IMG/VR virus record: IMGVR_UViG_3300021964_000028 | Location: 26,682-90,681 of that record | From: a virus | DNA: 64,000 nucleotides | Strand: one strand, 5' to 3' | In this document: positions 14,659 through 23,957 of the stretch, in pieces | Layout: every line of letters begins with the position of its first letter | Numbering within the stretch: position 1 is the first letter of the stretch | Program-made: the position numbers and the translations under genes | Notes under the pieces: generated by a model | Told to the model about the DNA's origin: nothing | Database searches by the model: none | Seen by the model: the letters and a program-made list of their open reading frames with translations, nothing else

Positions 14659-16559
14659 AGAAAGAAGAAGAACAAAAACTAGATTCTCTTTTAGATAGCA
14701 TAAGATCCGAAAATAGTGGGTCGAAGAATGTTGTTGTAAAAAAGATTGATCCAAAAAAACTTTTACCAGATGCTTCCAAAAAAACTACTGGCGATCAAAA
14801 CTCTGATGATAAGGCGCTTAAGTCCATACAAAAAGAGTTAGTTGAGATAAAAAAAAGTGTTAATGCTATAGTAGAAGCTTTTAAAAAGCAAAATCAACTT
14901 GCTAGATCTTCAATGGAGAGACAAAGGCAAGCAAAAAATACTAAAAGAAAAAAGGATAGAGAATCGTCTTTAGAATCTAAATCTAATGCAAAACGTGAAG
15001 GTGGTAAAATAGAAAAAGCAATATCACCCTTTGCAGAGTTTTTTGAAAAAATAATGAACTTTTTCAAGTTCATTCTTCTTGGGGGATTTCTTAAAGGACT
15101 TCTTAATATTATAAAAAATCCTAAAATATTATTAAAACCATTACAAAATATTATTAATAGTATTGTTGGATTTTTTAATGGTATTATTAAATGGATTGAT
15201 GATAATGTTATTGGTCCAATAAGAACTCTTATTGATTATATAAATGGCGGAATAAAAAATGTAGTTAATACTATTAATGATATTATTAAAGCATTACCAA
15301 GTTGGTTGCCAAAACCAGACCCAATAGATAATCCGCCAACAATACCACAGATACCAAATCTTCCCCAGATACCTGAAGCGACTTTTGCTAATGATCCAGT
15401 AAAGACTATACCAGTAGTTGCTCAGTTTGAAGAAGGTGGTGAAGTACAAAATATCAATAATTATAACAACGCCAATAACGTCACTAATAGTACAAACAAT
15501 GTCACTAATAGTACAAACAATGTCACTAATAACACTATTAAGGCTGGATCGACTGTTCTTCCGAGAAATAGATCTGTCAATGTTAATGACTTGTCATTTG
15601 CAAAAGGTGGTCAAATCGAAAATGATACTGGACTTACGATTAGTGGTCTGGGTAAAGACACTCAGTTGATTGCTGCTCAACCTGGAGAGGTTGTTATTAA
15701 TGCTAAAGCAGCTGAAAACTTTGGCGTTGATAAGTTATTGACAATCAACGCCAAATATGGTGGACCAGTAGCAAACAAACCTAGAGATGTTGCTTCCAAT
15801 AAGATCAAAGCAATGGCAAGTGGTGGTTATGCTGGTGGAAAGATTAAATACTTTAGTGTTAATGGTGGAGGAAATAAACTTTTAAACCCTGGTCAAACTT
15901 ATACTTATTCTGATTTGAGAATGCATCATAGTGGTCCAACTACTAGAAGAACAGATGGATATCCAAAAGACTATACACTATTACATGGAACTGATTTATC
16001 ATCAGCACCTAATGCAGATATTCCAGTACCACTAGATTCTGAAGTTATATTTAAAGATAAATCTGGGGGATATGGAAGCACTGTAGTTGTCAAGAATGCC
16101 ACAGGAAATATGCTTTTTGCCCACCTTAGTAGAATGGGCAACTTTGGGGTGGGGGATAAAATAAAAGCAGGAACTATCATCGGTACTCAAGGAAGTACTG
16201 GTGGAAACTATGCTGACCATTTACATATGGATGCAGAACCTGCAGGACATGAAGCATTTGTTAACTACATTACTTCAGGAAAACCAACGTTCGGATCAAC
16301 ATCTGCAGCAGGCAAATCTTCATCGGGAGAGATTGAGACTGAAATGAGTAGATCTGGAAGTCTTCAGATTCCATCTGCAGAAAATGTTGATAGTGGAATG
16401 AATTTTCTTAGATCTCTTGGACCTATGTCTGGTCAGATGAAATCTGGTGGAAGTGTAGCAAATACACCGAACCAGAAACCTGTTCCATCATTTAGTTCTA
16501 TTGATCCTGCTAATCCATCTTTGTTGGTCGTAAAATCTATCTATAATCTTGTAGGATAA
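14655..16559 (+). CDS. Baseplate hub/tail protein with M23 peptidase domain
   Basis: 634 residues. Region 1-130 is charged and coiled-coil-like. A hydrophobic amphipathic stretch at about 130-215 (FFKFILLGGFLKGLLNIIKN) resembles that of the next protein. Asn/Thr repeats lie near 275-293. The C-terminal domain at about 420-560 is an M23/LytM-type metallopeptidase: HGTD near 445, FAHLS near 491 and HLHMD near 522 supply zinc ligands. It would cut peptide crosslinks in host peptidoglycan at injection. The first motif has H-x2-D rather than H-x3-D. The stop overlaps the next start. Confidence 0.85.
   Translation: MKKEEEQKLDSLLDSIRSENSGSKNVVVKKIDPKKLLPDASKKTTGDQNSDDKALKSIQKELVEIKKSVNAIVEAFKKQNQLARSSMERQRQAKNTKRKKDRESSLESKSNAKREGGKIEKAISPFAEFFEKIMNFFKFILLGGFLKGLLNIIKNPKILLKPLQNIINSIVGFFNGIIKWIDDNVIGPIRTLIDYINGGIKNVVNTINDIIKALPSWLPKPDPIDNPPTIPQIPNLPQIPEATFANDPVKTIPVVAQFEEGGEVQNINNYNNANNVTNSTNNVTNSTNNVTNNTIKAGSTVLPRNRSVNVNDLSFAKGGQIENDTGLTISGLGKDTQLIAAQPGEVVINAKAAENFGVDKLLTINAKYGGPVANKPRDVASNKIKAMASGGYAGGKIKYFSVNGGGNKLLNPGQTYTYSDLRMHHSGPTTRRTDGYPKDYTLLHGTDLSSAPNADIPVPLDSEVIFKDKSGGYGSTVVVKNATGNMLFAHLSRMGNFGVGDKIKAGTIIGTQGSTGGNYADHLHMDAEPAGHEAFVNYITSGKPTFGSTSAAGKSSSGEIETEMSRSGSLQIPSAENVDSGMNFLRSLGPMSGQMKSGGSVANTPNQKPVPSFSSIDPANPSLLVVKSIYNLVG
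15477..15533 (+). repeat. 21-base tandem repeat in the M23 hub gene
   Basis: About 2.7 copies of a 21-base unit, AATGTCACTAATAGTACAAA plus C (the first copy has C at position 3). It encodes NNVTNST units. Copy number could change by slippage without breaking the frame. Confidence 0.9.
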
Positions 16560-19426
16560 TGGCATTACCACAAATACTAGGAGTAGCAGCAAGATTATTA
16601 GCAAAAGAGGGGGCGAAAGGTCTTACAAAATCTGCTGCCAAAAAAGTAGTTCAAGGAAAAGCTAAGAACTTGGCAAGAGAGAATGTAAGACAATATGCCA
16701 AGAAAAAGTTGAAAGAGAGGATGGTTTCTGGCGGATCAGGACAATCTGTAGGACCAAATATCCAAGAGAAAAAAGTATCAACAGCAAAACTGTTAAACAT
16801 ACCCAAACCTAAAGCACCAAAACTAGGGAAAGGATCTACTGGTAAATCAAAATATTCTCCAATATTAAAAGAGTTATCTTCAATAAATCAAGCACTAAAA
16901 TCACTGCAATCTACTTTAAAAAACTCTCAGAATATTGCAAAAAAAGAAGAAACTAATAGAAGAATACAACAATCCAGACAAAGATATTCGGATAGGGAAT
17001 CTTCATTAGAAGATAAAGATTCTGGTAGCGAAAAATCTGAAAAGGAAGAAGAACAACAATCTCTTGGATTTTTTGATATAATCAAAAGATTTTTTGGAAA
17101 TATTTTAGCTGGTGGATTATTAAAGCTACTTCTTAATAACAAGGACAAGATATTTAAAGGTATCAACCTCGGCATTAAAAACTGGAGGCATATAACCAGA
17201 TTTTTGCTGGGACCAGAACTTAGAAAACCTTTATCTAAACTATTAAAGTTTACTGCAAAGTCTTTATTAAATCCTTTTTACCTTCCAGGCAAAATACTTA
17301 AAGGTAGTATAAAACTATTAGGTAAAGGTATAAAACTAACCTTTAAGGGAATAGCGGGTGCAATAAATCTTGCTATAAAATCTGCATTAAAGGTTGCTAA
17401 AGGCATTATAGCGTCGATTAAAGCTGGTGCTAAACTTGGAGGAAAATCACTTAGGTTGGGTGTTAAAGGTGCTCAAGCAGCAGCTAGATTTGGTAGATCT
17501 GCTCTAAGATTTGGTAATAGAGCAGCTAAAGCATTTACTGGTGCTTTGAAGGGTGGACAAGGATTGAAAGGAGCAACTCAGGCAGTTGGAACTGCCTCTC
17601 AAAGATCTGCTCGTCAATCTGCTGCAATAAGGGCACAAGCACAAAAGGCAAAGGAAGCAAAACAAGCAGCGGAAAAAGCAAAGAAAGCGAAAGAAGCAGC
17701 AGATAAAGCAAAGAAAGCAAAAGAAGCAGCGGAAAAAGCAAAGAAAGCGAAAGAAGCGGCAGCTGCAGCACAAAAGGCAAAAGCAGCATCTAGTGCAGCA
17801 ACAACTGCTGGAACTGTTGCTAAAGCAGCTAGAAGATCTATAAGAATACCTATTATTGGTCCACTTCTAGTTGCACTTGACTCTTGGTTAAGTGGAGATC
17901 CACCAAGTCAAACATTGTTCAAAGCTGGTGGCGCTGCTATTGGTGGATTACTTGGAAACTTTATTCCCATTCCTATTTTAGGAATGATGCTTGGTGAATA
18001 TATTGGTGAGTATGTTGGTAATCTATTTTATTATGGTATCAAAACTCCAGGTGGTTGGAAAAAGGCGGGTGAGATTTTATTTGATGATTTAAAGAAGGCA
18101 TTTAATACTGGTAAACAAGTTCTAGATTGGTTGGGTAAAGGTGTTACCCGTTATGTAACTAACTGGCCAAAACTAAGAATCCCAAATCCAGCTATTCCTG
18201 GTCCATTAAGAGCGGCATTAGAAGCAGCTACATTATGGAGATCTGGTAAGTTTGAAGGGATGCATGATTTCTTAGGTAAGTTTCCTTTAAGTCCGTTTAA
18301 GTTTATTTCTGATAATCAGTGGTTTGGAAACAAGAAAGGTAAGTTCTCACATATTCCAGATCCTTCATTTATGGTTAGAGATCCTGTGGCATTTCTTAAG
18401 CATGTTAAAAACTCATTTATGGGAACTTCTAACGAAAAACCAAACTATACACCACCACCATTAGGTGATATGAAACTTCCTGGTGATGGAAGTGCAACTC
18501 AACCATCGGGAAGTGATGGCAATACACCAAATCCAGCTGCAGGTTTAGATACAAGACTTAGTGTTGGTACTGGGGAGTTTGGTGAAGGACCACTTATTAA
18601 AGCAGCAACTGCTACTGGAATCAAAGGAAAAGAACTTGCTGCTTTCTTAGCACAAATGTCTCATGAAACTGGAGGTTTTCAGTTCCCTAGAGAGTTGAGT
18701 GGAGGAGCATCGCATTATGGTGGTGGTGGTCCTTGGACAGCGCCTAATGGAAAAACTTATAAAGCAAAGTTCCATGGTAGAGGTTATGTTCAACTAACAC
18801 ATGACTACAACTATGAAAAATATGGAAAAATGTTTGGTGTTGACTTGCTAAGCAATCCAGATCTTGCAATGGATGGTGAACTTGCTGCTAAGATCGCAGT
18901 TGCTTATTGGAAGTCAACTGTCAGACCTGTAGTAAATGGTAACTGGGATAATGTATTTTTACATTCAAAAGCGATCAACTATCCTGCTGCGACTAGAGAA
19001 GATCAAGTTAATGGGATGGAAGATAGAAAAGCAAAATATAGAAAATACGTCGAAAAGTTAAATGCTGGTAAGATAACAACACCTGAAGCAACTCCTAAAT
19101 CACCTACAGTTCCTTCGCCAGAGCAACAAGATAATGAAACTGAAAACCCTCGCAGAGCAACTGATAAACTAAATCAATCTACTTCATCTGCGTTAAGTAT
19201 GTCTTCTCCTTCGCAAAAAATGGATACTAGCGTATTGAGTCAAAAAGCATCTTATGAACAAAAACGTGGTGGAATGACTGTACTACCTCTTCCTATGGGA
19301 AATGGCGGTGGAGATTCTTTTGGTGGAGGATCTTCAGTTTTACCATTACCTCCAGGATCTACATCTAAGATGTTAAATAGTTATTATAAAAGTCAACTCT
19401 TAGGCAACTTGTATAAAAACGGATAA
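16559..19426 (+). CDS. Baseplate hub/tail protein with GH19 muramidase/chitinase domain
   Basis: 955 residues. The N-terminal half is helical and amphipathic, with a Lys/Ala repeat at about 365-405. GxxxG-rich hydrophobic stretches lie at about 450-490. The C-terminal domain at about 665-845 is glycoside hydrolase family 19: MSHETGGF contains the catalytic Glu, and GRGYVQLTHDYNYEKYG matches the GH19 signature. It would cut glycan strands of peptidoglycan, complementing the M23 protein just upstream. It is flanked by gp27 and occupies the place where a tail lysozyme is expected. It shares a charged linker followed by hydrophobic helix design with its upstream neighbour. Confidence 0.87.
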   Translation: MALPQILGVAARLLAKEGAKGLTKSAAKKVVQGKAKNLARENVRQYAKKKLKERMVSGGSGQSVGPNIQEKKVSTAKLLNIPKPKAPKLGKGSTGKSKYSPILKELSSINQALKSLQSTLKNSQNIAKKEETNRRIQQSRQRYSDRESSLEDKDSGSEKSEKEEEQQSLGFFDIIKRFFGNILAGGLLKLLLNNKDKIFKGINLGIKNWRHITRFLLGPELRKPLSKLLKFTAKSLLNPFYLPGKILKGSIKLLGKGIKLTFKGIAGAINLAIKSALKVAKGIIASIKAGAKLGGKSLRLGVKGAQAAARFGRSALRFGNRAAKAFTGALKGGQGLKGATQAVGTASQRSARQSAAIRAQAQKAKEAKQAAEKAKKAKEAADKAKKAKEAAEKAKKAKEAAAAAQKAKAASSAATTAGTVAKAARRSIRIPIIGPLLVALDSWLSGDPPSQTLFKAGGAAIGGLLGNFIPIPILGMMLGEYIGEYVGNLFYYGIKTPGGWKKAGEILFDDLKKAFNTGKQVLDWLGKGVTRYVTNWPKLRIPNPAIPGPLRAALEAATLWRSGKFEGMHDFLGKFPLSPFKFISDNQWFGNKKGKFSHIPDPSFMVRDPVAFLKHVKNSFMGTSNEKPNYTPPPLGDMKLPGDGSATQPSGSDGNTPNPAAGLDTRLSVGTGEFGEGPLIKAATATGIKGKELAAFLAQMSHETGGFQFPRELSGGASHYGGGGPWTAPNGKTYKAKFHGRGYVQLTHDYNYEKYGKMFGVDLLSNPDLAMDGELAAKIAVAYWKSTVRPVVNGNWDNVFLHSKAINYPAATREDQVNGMEDRKAKYRKYVEKLNAGKITTPEATPKSPTVPSPEQQDNETENPRRATDKLNQSTSSALSMSSPSQKMDTSVLSQKASYEQKRGGMTVLPLPMGNGGGDSFGGGSSVLPLPPGSTSKMLNSYYKSQLLGNLYKNG
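17669..17768 (+). repeat. 30-base repeat encoding Lys/Ala decapeptides
   Basis: Three near-identical 30-base units encode AAEKAKKAKE or AADKAKKAKE in a row, giving a long charged alpha-helix within the GH19 hub protein. Confidence 0.85.
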
Positions 19427-20727
19427 TGGAAAATAAAGACGTACTATCTGGTAATATTGAAAAGTTTCTTATAACAAGTTTTAAGACCAATGCGTCTATT
19501 GATATTAGTGCTGGCATAACCGACTTAAGATACTATGAAAATATTTTATCCAATACTATAAGTTTGTCTGTTGTATTTACAGACACTGGATATAAGCAAA
19601 ATTCTAATGTTAAAGAATCTATATCAGTTTTAGATGGATTGCCATTAAGAGGTGGAGAAGAAGTTGATATAGTCATAGAAGATGCGAAGGATAATCCAAC
19701 AAGGTTAAAACTAAAACTTTATGTTAATAGAGTTAAAAGTGTAAACTCTAACACCAATACTGAAACTTATATAATCGATTTTTGCAGCGCAGAGACATTT
19801 GCCAACGAACAAAGTAGAGTAGTTGAAAGATATAGTGGTAAGATTTCTGAGAATGTTAAAACTATTTTAACCGATAAACTAAAGACTAATAAAAATATTA
19901 TTCTTGATGATACTCTTGTTGATTATGAGTTTATTGGTAATGATAGAAAACCGCTTCATGTTTGTACTTGGTTAGCATCAAGATCAGTTCCTTCTGGATA
20001 TGGCAAAAAGAATGCCTCTGCTGGTTACTTTTTATATGAAACATCAGACGCATTTAACTTTAGATCTATTGATGGACTAATGAGTCAAAAACCAAAGAAT
20101 CAATATGTTTACAGTGATACTGCTGAAAAGAAAGATGGTTTTGAGAAAGTTTTATCATATGGTATTGATAGAAATATTGACTTGCAGGAGCAACTAATAC
20201 TTGGATCTTACGCTAATAGATCAATATTCTTTGACTTTTATGCTATGGATTATGAGGTTAGAAACTATAGTGTCGATTCAGATCAAAATGGAAAAGCAGT
20301 AAACCTTGGAAAGGATGAAAATAATCATGTTGCAGATCAGTTTAGACAACCGATATCGAGATTAATGTCACATATTCTTGATGTTGGAACTCTTCCTCCA
20401 GGTAAAACTCCAGTATCTCAGTTAGAAAACTGGAAAACTAGTCCATTAAATCCAACTTATGATGTCAAAACCACAATGGTTCAATCAGTCATGAGATATA
20501 ATCAAATGTTCTCTATTAAGATAAATATAGTAGTAGCTGGAGATTTTGGTTTAAAGTCAGGAGATGTAGTTTATTTTGAGTTCCCTCAAGTAAAAGCGGG
20601 AGATCCTGATGTTGATGTGTTGTCTTCTGGCAAATATGTTATTTCCAGTTTATGTCACAGAATAACTTCTGCCGACACATTTACTAGTATGACGCTAGTA
20701 AGGGATACATTTAGAAAACAAAAGTAA
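19426..20727 (+). CDS. 27: Baseplate hub protein gp27
   Basis: 433 residues; T4 gp27 has 391. Its opening, NIEKFLITSFKTNASIDISA then GITDLRYYENILSNTISLSV, is the tube-domain start of cyanophage gp27. Its C-terminus (KYVISSLCHRITSADTFTSM then TLVRD) is also typical. It forms the trimeric hub that carries the gp5 spike. It overlaps the GH19 gene by one base. The next gene has an AAGGAGG site after its stop. Confidence 0.85.
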   Translation: MENKDVLSGNIEKFLITSFKTNASIDISAGITDLRYYENILSNTISLSVVFTDTGYKQNSNVKESISVLDGLPLRGGEEVDIVIEDAKDNPTRLKLKLYVNRVKSVNSNTNTETYIIDFCSAETFANEQSRVVERYSGKISENVKTILTDKLKTNKNIILDDTLVDYEFIGNDRKPLHVCTWLASRSVPSGYGKKNASAGYFLYETSDAFNFRSIDGLMSQKPKNQYVYSDTAEKKDGFEKVLSYGIDRNIDLQEQLILGSYANRSIFFDFYAMDYEVRNYSVDSDQNGKAVNLGKDENNHVADQFRQPISRLMSHILDVGTLPPGKTPVSQLENWKTSPLNPTYDVKTTMVQSVMRYNQMFSIKINIVVAGDFGLKSGDVVYFEFPQVKAGDPDVDVLSSGKYVISSLCHRITSADTFTSMTLVRDTFRKQK

Positions 20728-20737
20728 GGAGGAACAA

Positions 20738-20953
20738 ATGGAAAAGTCAATCGAAGATCATATTGAAAAGGATAAAAAAATCCTTGAAAATCCAATGATC
20801 TCTCCACAAATGAGAAGACACACCCAAGATGAGCTGGAACATCTGGAGTTGTATCATAAAAATCATCCCGAAGACCATCATGATCCAACAGCATTAGAAA
20901 TGTATTGTGACGAAAATCCAGATGCTAACGAATGTAGAATTTACGAAGACTGA
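20738..20953 (+). CDS. Hypothetical protein, 71 aa, His/Glu-rich
   Basis: Strong Shine-Dalgarno (AGGAGG). The protein is charged and His-rich (HLELYHKNHPEDHHDPTALE), with two Cys in the C-terminal acidic part. The clustered His and Asp residues could bind metal, but this is inference. It lies between gp27 and gp5 and overlaps gp5 by one base. It may be a small structural or assembly factor. Confidence 0.7.
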   Translation: MEKSIEDHIEKDKKILENPMISPQMRRHTQDELEHLELYHKNHPEDHHDPTALEMYCDENPDANECRIYED

Positions 20954-23337
20954 TGATTCAAGAAGGGTTTTTAAAAAGTCAGCAAGTAGGACGTGACGGA
21001 TTTGTATGGTGGATTGGTCAAGTTGTTCTTGAAGATCAGTGGGTAGTTAATATTCCTGGTCGTAGAACTGCTACCACTTCAGATCACTTGGGATTTGATT
21101 ATAGATACAAAGTTCGTATTATGGGATACCATACTGCGGATGTTCAAGCACTTCCCGATGAAGATCTTCCTTGGGCAGGTGTAATGCTTCCTGTAACTGC
21201 AGGAACTGGTAATGGTGGAGCTTCTCAAACACCAAGCATTAGGCAAGGTGACTTTTGCTATGGTTTTTTCTTAGATGGTGAAAATGCTCAACATCCAATC
21301 ATTATGGGTTTGATTGGATACAATCAATATGTTTCTATTAGCAAACTTCCTGCTGCTGCCTTTCAACCTTTCAGTGGATATACCAGTAGAGATCTTATCG
21401 CAAGGTATAACTTAAATGTTGTACAAGAACCCGCAAAAGCACAACAAAACCCAGAAGGAGTAACACAACAGCAAGGGCAAGAAATAAATCCACAAGTTAA
21501 TAACTCCAATATTCCAAAAAAGGATGGCGCTTCTGCTGAGCAAGCAATTGATGGATATGAAGCTGAGTATTTAGATTCTGAATGTGAACCAATCGCTATA
21601 AGCAAAATGCAAAGGGATATTAAAAATGCAATCCAAAAAATTGAAAAATATAAAAAAACACTATCAAAATGGGAGAATGCTGTATCTACAAAAGTAAATG
21701 ACATTAGAAATGATCTAAGCACCACAAATGTAACTAACTTTCTTGACAATCTTATTCAGTTTGAGATTGATGGATCAACAAAATCTCTTAGCGAAGTAAT
21801 AAAATGGGTTTTTGTAGAATCACAAAAGTTTGTTACTAAAAAAATAAATGACGCTGCTAAAGTATCTTATTTCAATCTATTTCCAAATCAAAGACCACAA
21901 TTAAAAGAAGGTATTGAGAAAGCTAGTGAAGCGGTAGTTTGTCTTTTTAGAAACTTAATATCCAATCTGTTAAAAATGATTGGTAACTTCTTAAAAGATT
22001 CTTTGAATAAGTTTGTAAATGTTCCTCTTTGTGCCGTTGAAAATCTATTGGGAGGAATTTTTGGTGCTATCACTGGTCTTATTAATGGTGCATTAAATAA
22101 TATTTTAGAACCTATTGCATCTTTACTTGGAAACGCTTTTGATATTGCTGGAGATGTTCTAGACTTTATTACTGAACTTTTATCATTTATTCTTTGTGAC
22201 GAAAAACCAGATTGCGCTAAAACAACCGAATGGAGTATATGGGATGGTCCAGAACCATCTGCAAATCTAGACGTTGCTTCTATTGTTGATAAAGTTAAAG
22301 GTATTGCATCTGCTGTTTCTAACTTTGATATTGATCTAGATTTTATTGGAGACGTAAATCTTGCTGGAATAATTGATAATGTTGCAGGTTGCTTTACTGG
22401 TCCTATCTTGTGTGGTCCTCCCACTGTGACTATCTTCGGTGGTGGTGGTTCTGGGGCGACTGCAAATGCAATCGTTAGCGGTGCAGGAAAACTGATTGGT
22501 GCTGATATTACTGTACCTGGATCTGGATATACTTCTGCACCATTTGTTAAGTTCCAAGATAACTGTGGAAAAGGTAAAGGTGGATTTGGAAGAAGTAAAA
22601 TAGATGATCAAGGACGTGTTGCAAGTATTCAAATAGTTACCTCTGGAACTGGATATTTACCTACATTTGACGGAAGTTATGGTGGTGATGGAAGAACTTG
22701 GGCAGATAAAGATGATACGATTGTTCAGAGAGCAGATGGAACTTGGGATTCTCCTTATGGACCAGGAGAAGAAGTTATATTAAATCCAGGAGATCAGGTT
22801 CTTTTCCCTGGAAATGATACATATGAAGAGATTACTGATGGATCAGTAGTAGTTACACCTCAACAACAGGATCAAGAACAACAGGATCAAGAACTAGTTG
22901 AACCTATTTCAAGTGATGGATCAGTAGTAGTTACACCTCAACAACAGGATCAAGAACAACAGGATCAAGAACTAGTTGAACCTATTTCAAGTGATGGTCA
23001 ATATCCAGTTGTTTTAGAGTTGATTGATGTTATTATAGATAGTCCAGGATATTCTTATAGTATTTCAGATGAAATAACTGTAACACCAGATAATGGTGTC
23101 AGAATATTCCCAATAATCAGTCCTATCGGATCTATTATTGGTGTAACAGTGGCAAGTGGTGGATTTGGATTCACAGACATTCCTGAGATAACAATTAGTT
23201 CTCAAACAGGATTTAATGCAAGACTTACTCCAGTACTAGGAACTAAGTTTGTTGGTGAGCAAGAGATTTCTGAGATTGATGATCCAGAAATCATAACAAA
23301 AGTGGTAACTGTAGTTGATTGTGTAGGTAGATTCTAA
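20953..23337 (+). CDS. 5: Baseplate central spike/hub protein gp5-like, no lysozyme domain
   Basis: 794 residues. The N-terminal 130 residues form the gp5 OB-fold (GRDGFVWWIGQVVLEDQWVV, DYRYKVRIMGYHTADVQALP and GDFCYGFFLDGENAQHPIIM). The middle is helical and amphipathic (about 310-420). The C-terminal third has Gly-rich repeats of the type ADITVPGSGYTSAPFVKF. No T4-type lysozyme domain is visible; cell-wall hydrolysis seems to have moved to the two preceding hub genes. A perfect 78-base in-frame duplication lies near residues 629-681. Confidence 0.8.
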   Translation: MIQEGFLKSQQVGRDGFVWWIGQVVLEDQWVVNIPGRRTATTSDHLGFDYRYKVRIMGYHTADVQALPDEDLPWAGVMLPVTAGTGNGGASQTPSIRQGDFCYGFFLDGENAQHPIIMGLIGYNQYVSISKLPAAAFQPFSGYTSRDLIARYNLNVVQEPAKAQQNPEGVTQQQGQEINPQVNNSNIPKKDGASAEQAIDGYEAEYLDSECEPIAISKMQRDIKNAIQKIEKYKKTLSKWENAVSTKVNDIRNDLSTTNVTNFLDNLIQFEIDGSTKSLSEVIKWVFVESQKFVTKKINDAAKVSYFNLFPNQRPQLKEGIEKASEAVVCLFRNLISNLLKMIGNFLKDSLNKFVNVPLCAVENLLGGIFGAITGLINGALNNILEPIASLLGNAFDIAGDVLDFITELLSFILCDEKPDCAKTTEWSIWDGPEPSANLDVASIVDKVKGIASAVSNFDIDLDFIGDVNLAGIIDNVAGCFTGPILCGPPTVTIFGGGGSGATANAIVSGAGKLIGADITVPGSGYTSAPFVKFQDNCGKGKGGFGRSKIDDQGRVASIQIVTSGTGYLPTFDGSYGGDGRTWADKDDTIVQRADGTWDSPYGPGEEVILNPGDQVLFPGNDTYEEITDGSVVVTPQQQDQEQQDQELVEPISSDGSVVVTPQQQDQEQQDQELVEPISSDGQYPVVLELIDVIIDSPGYSYSISDEITVTPDNGVRIFPIISPIGSIIGVTVASGGFGFTDIPEITISSQTGFNARLTPVLGTKFVGEQEISEIDDPEIITKVVTVVDCVGRF
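22837..22997 (+). repeat. Perfect 78-base tandem duplication in gp5-like gene
   Basis: Two copies with a period of 78 bases (second copy begins at 22915) encode the same 26 residues, GSVVVTPQQQDQEQQDQELV plus EPISSD. I see no base differences between copies, which suggests a recent event. Confidence 0.93.
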
Positions 23338-23957
23338 TGGCAGAACCAGTACGTTGCTACCATACTATTAGATATGGTAATGATCATGGAGAAATAATTT
23401 TTGGACACGTTCATGACGATGAGATTATTTCTGGTTGTCAGATTAGAACTGCAAATGATGGTGGGCGTCATTATATAACTATGGATAGTTCTGGTCTTTC
23501 TGAGACTGGTAGAAAAGGTGGAACTATAATGTCATCACCAGGATCCACTCAGATTGTTTGTGGTATGGATGTCGCAAAAGAAATACCAGCATTTATTACA
23601 ATAGCGAAAAATGGTGATATTGTTTTTAAAGCAAAACGGGGAAGGATCAGATTTATAGCAGAAAATATTGATTTGATTGCTAGTGGATCTGATGGAAAAA
23701 ATGGTAGAATCTTACTAAAAGGTAATGAAAAGGTTAGTATTAAAACTCAAATGTTTGATGTTGATGCTAATGCTTCGTGTAAAATAGTTTCAGAAAATAC
23801 TGTAGATATTATAGGAAAATCTATATTAAATGTTTATGGTGGTTTAATAGATTTTGCTGATGGAGCAACATCTATTAAAGGAGGAAAAGCATTGGGTGGA
23901 TCATTCCCATTCAGTAATGAAATTAAAAACTCACCTATTATTGGAGACTTTTTATAA
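23337..23957 (+). CDS. Spike-like beta-helix structural protein, 206 aa
   Basis: The C-terminal half has short alternating beta-strands (KAKRGRIRFIAENIDLIASG, then VSIKTQMFDVDANASCKIVS) resembling the beta-prism of gp5/VgrG spikes. The N-terminus contains His-rich HTIRYGNDHGEIIFGHVHDD. It starts one base into the gp5 stop, so it may complete the spike as a separate chain. This role is inferred. Confidence 0.65.
   Translation: MAEPVRCYHTIRYGNDHGEIIFGHVHDDEIISGCQIRTANDGGRHYITMDSSGLSETGRKGGTIMSSPGSTQIVCGMDVAKEIPAFITIAKNGDIVFKAKRGRIRFIAENIDLIASGSDGKNGRILLKGNEKVSIKTQMFDVDANASCKIVSENTVDIIGKSILNVYGGLIDFADGATSIKGGKALGGSFPFSNEIKNSPIIGDFL

Noticed and set aside
17504-17789. Two long minus-strand frames rich in Cys/Phe/Leu
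   Set aside because: They are the reverse reading of the Lys/Ala repeat in the GH19 hub gene; repetitive low-complexity translation.
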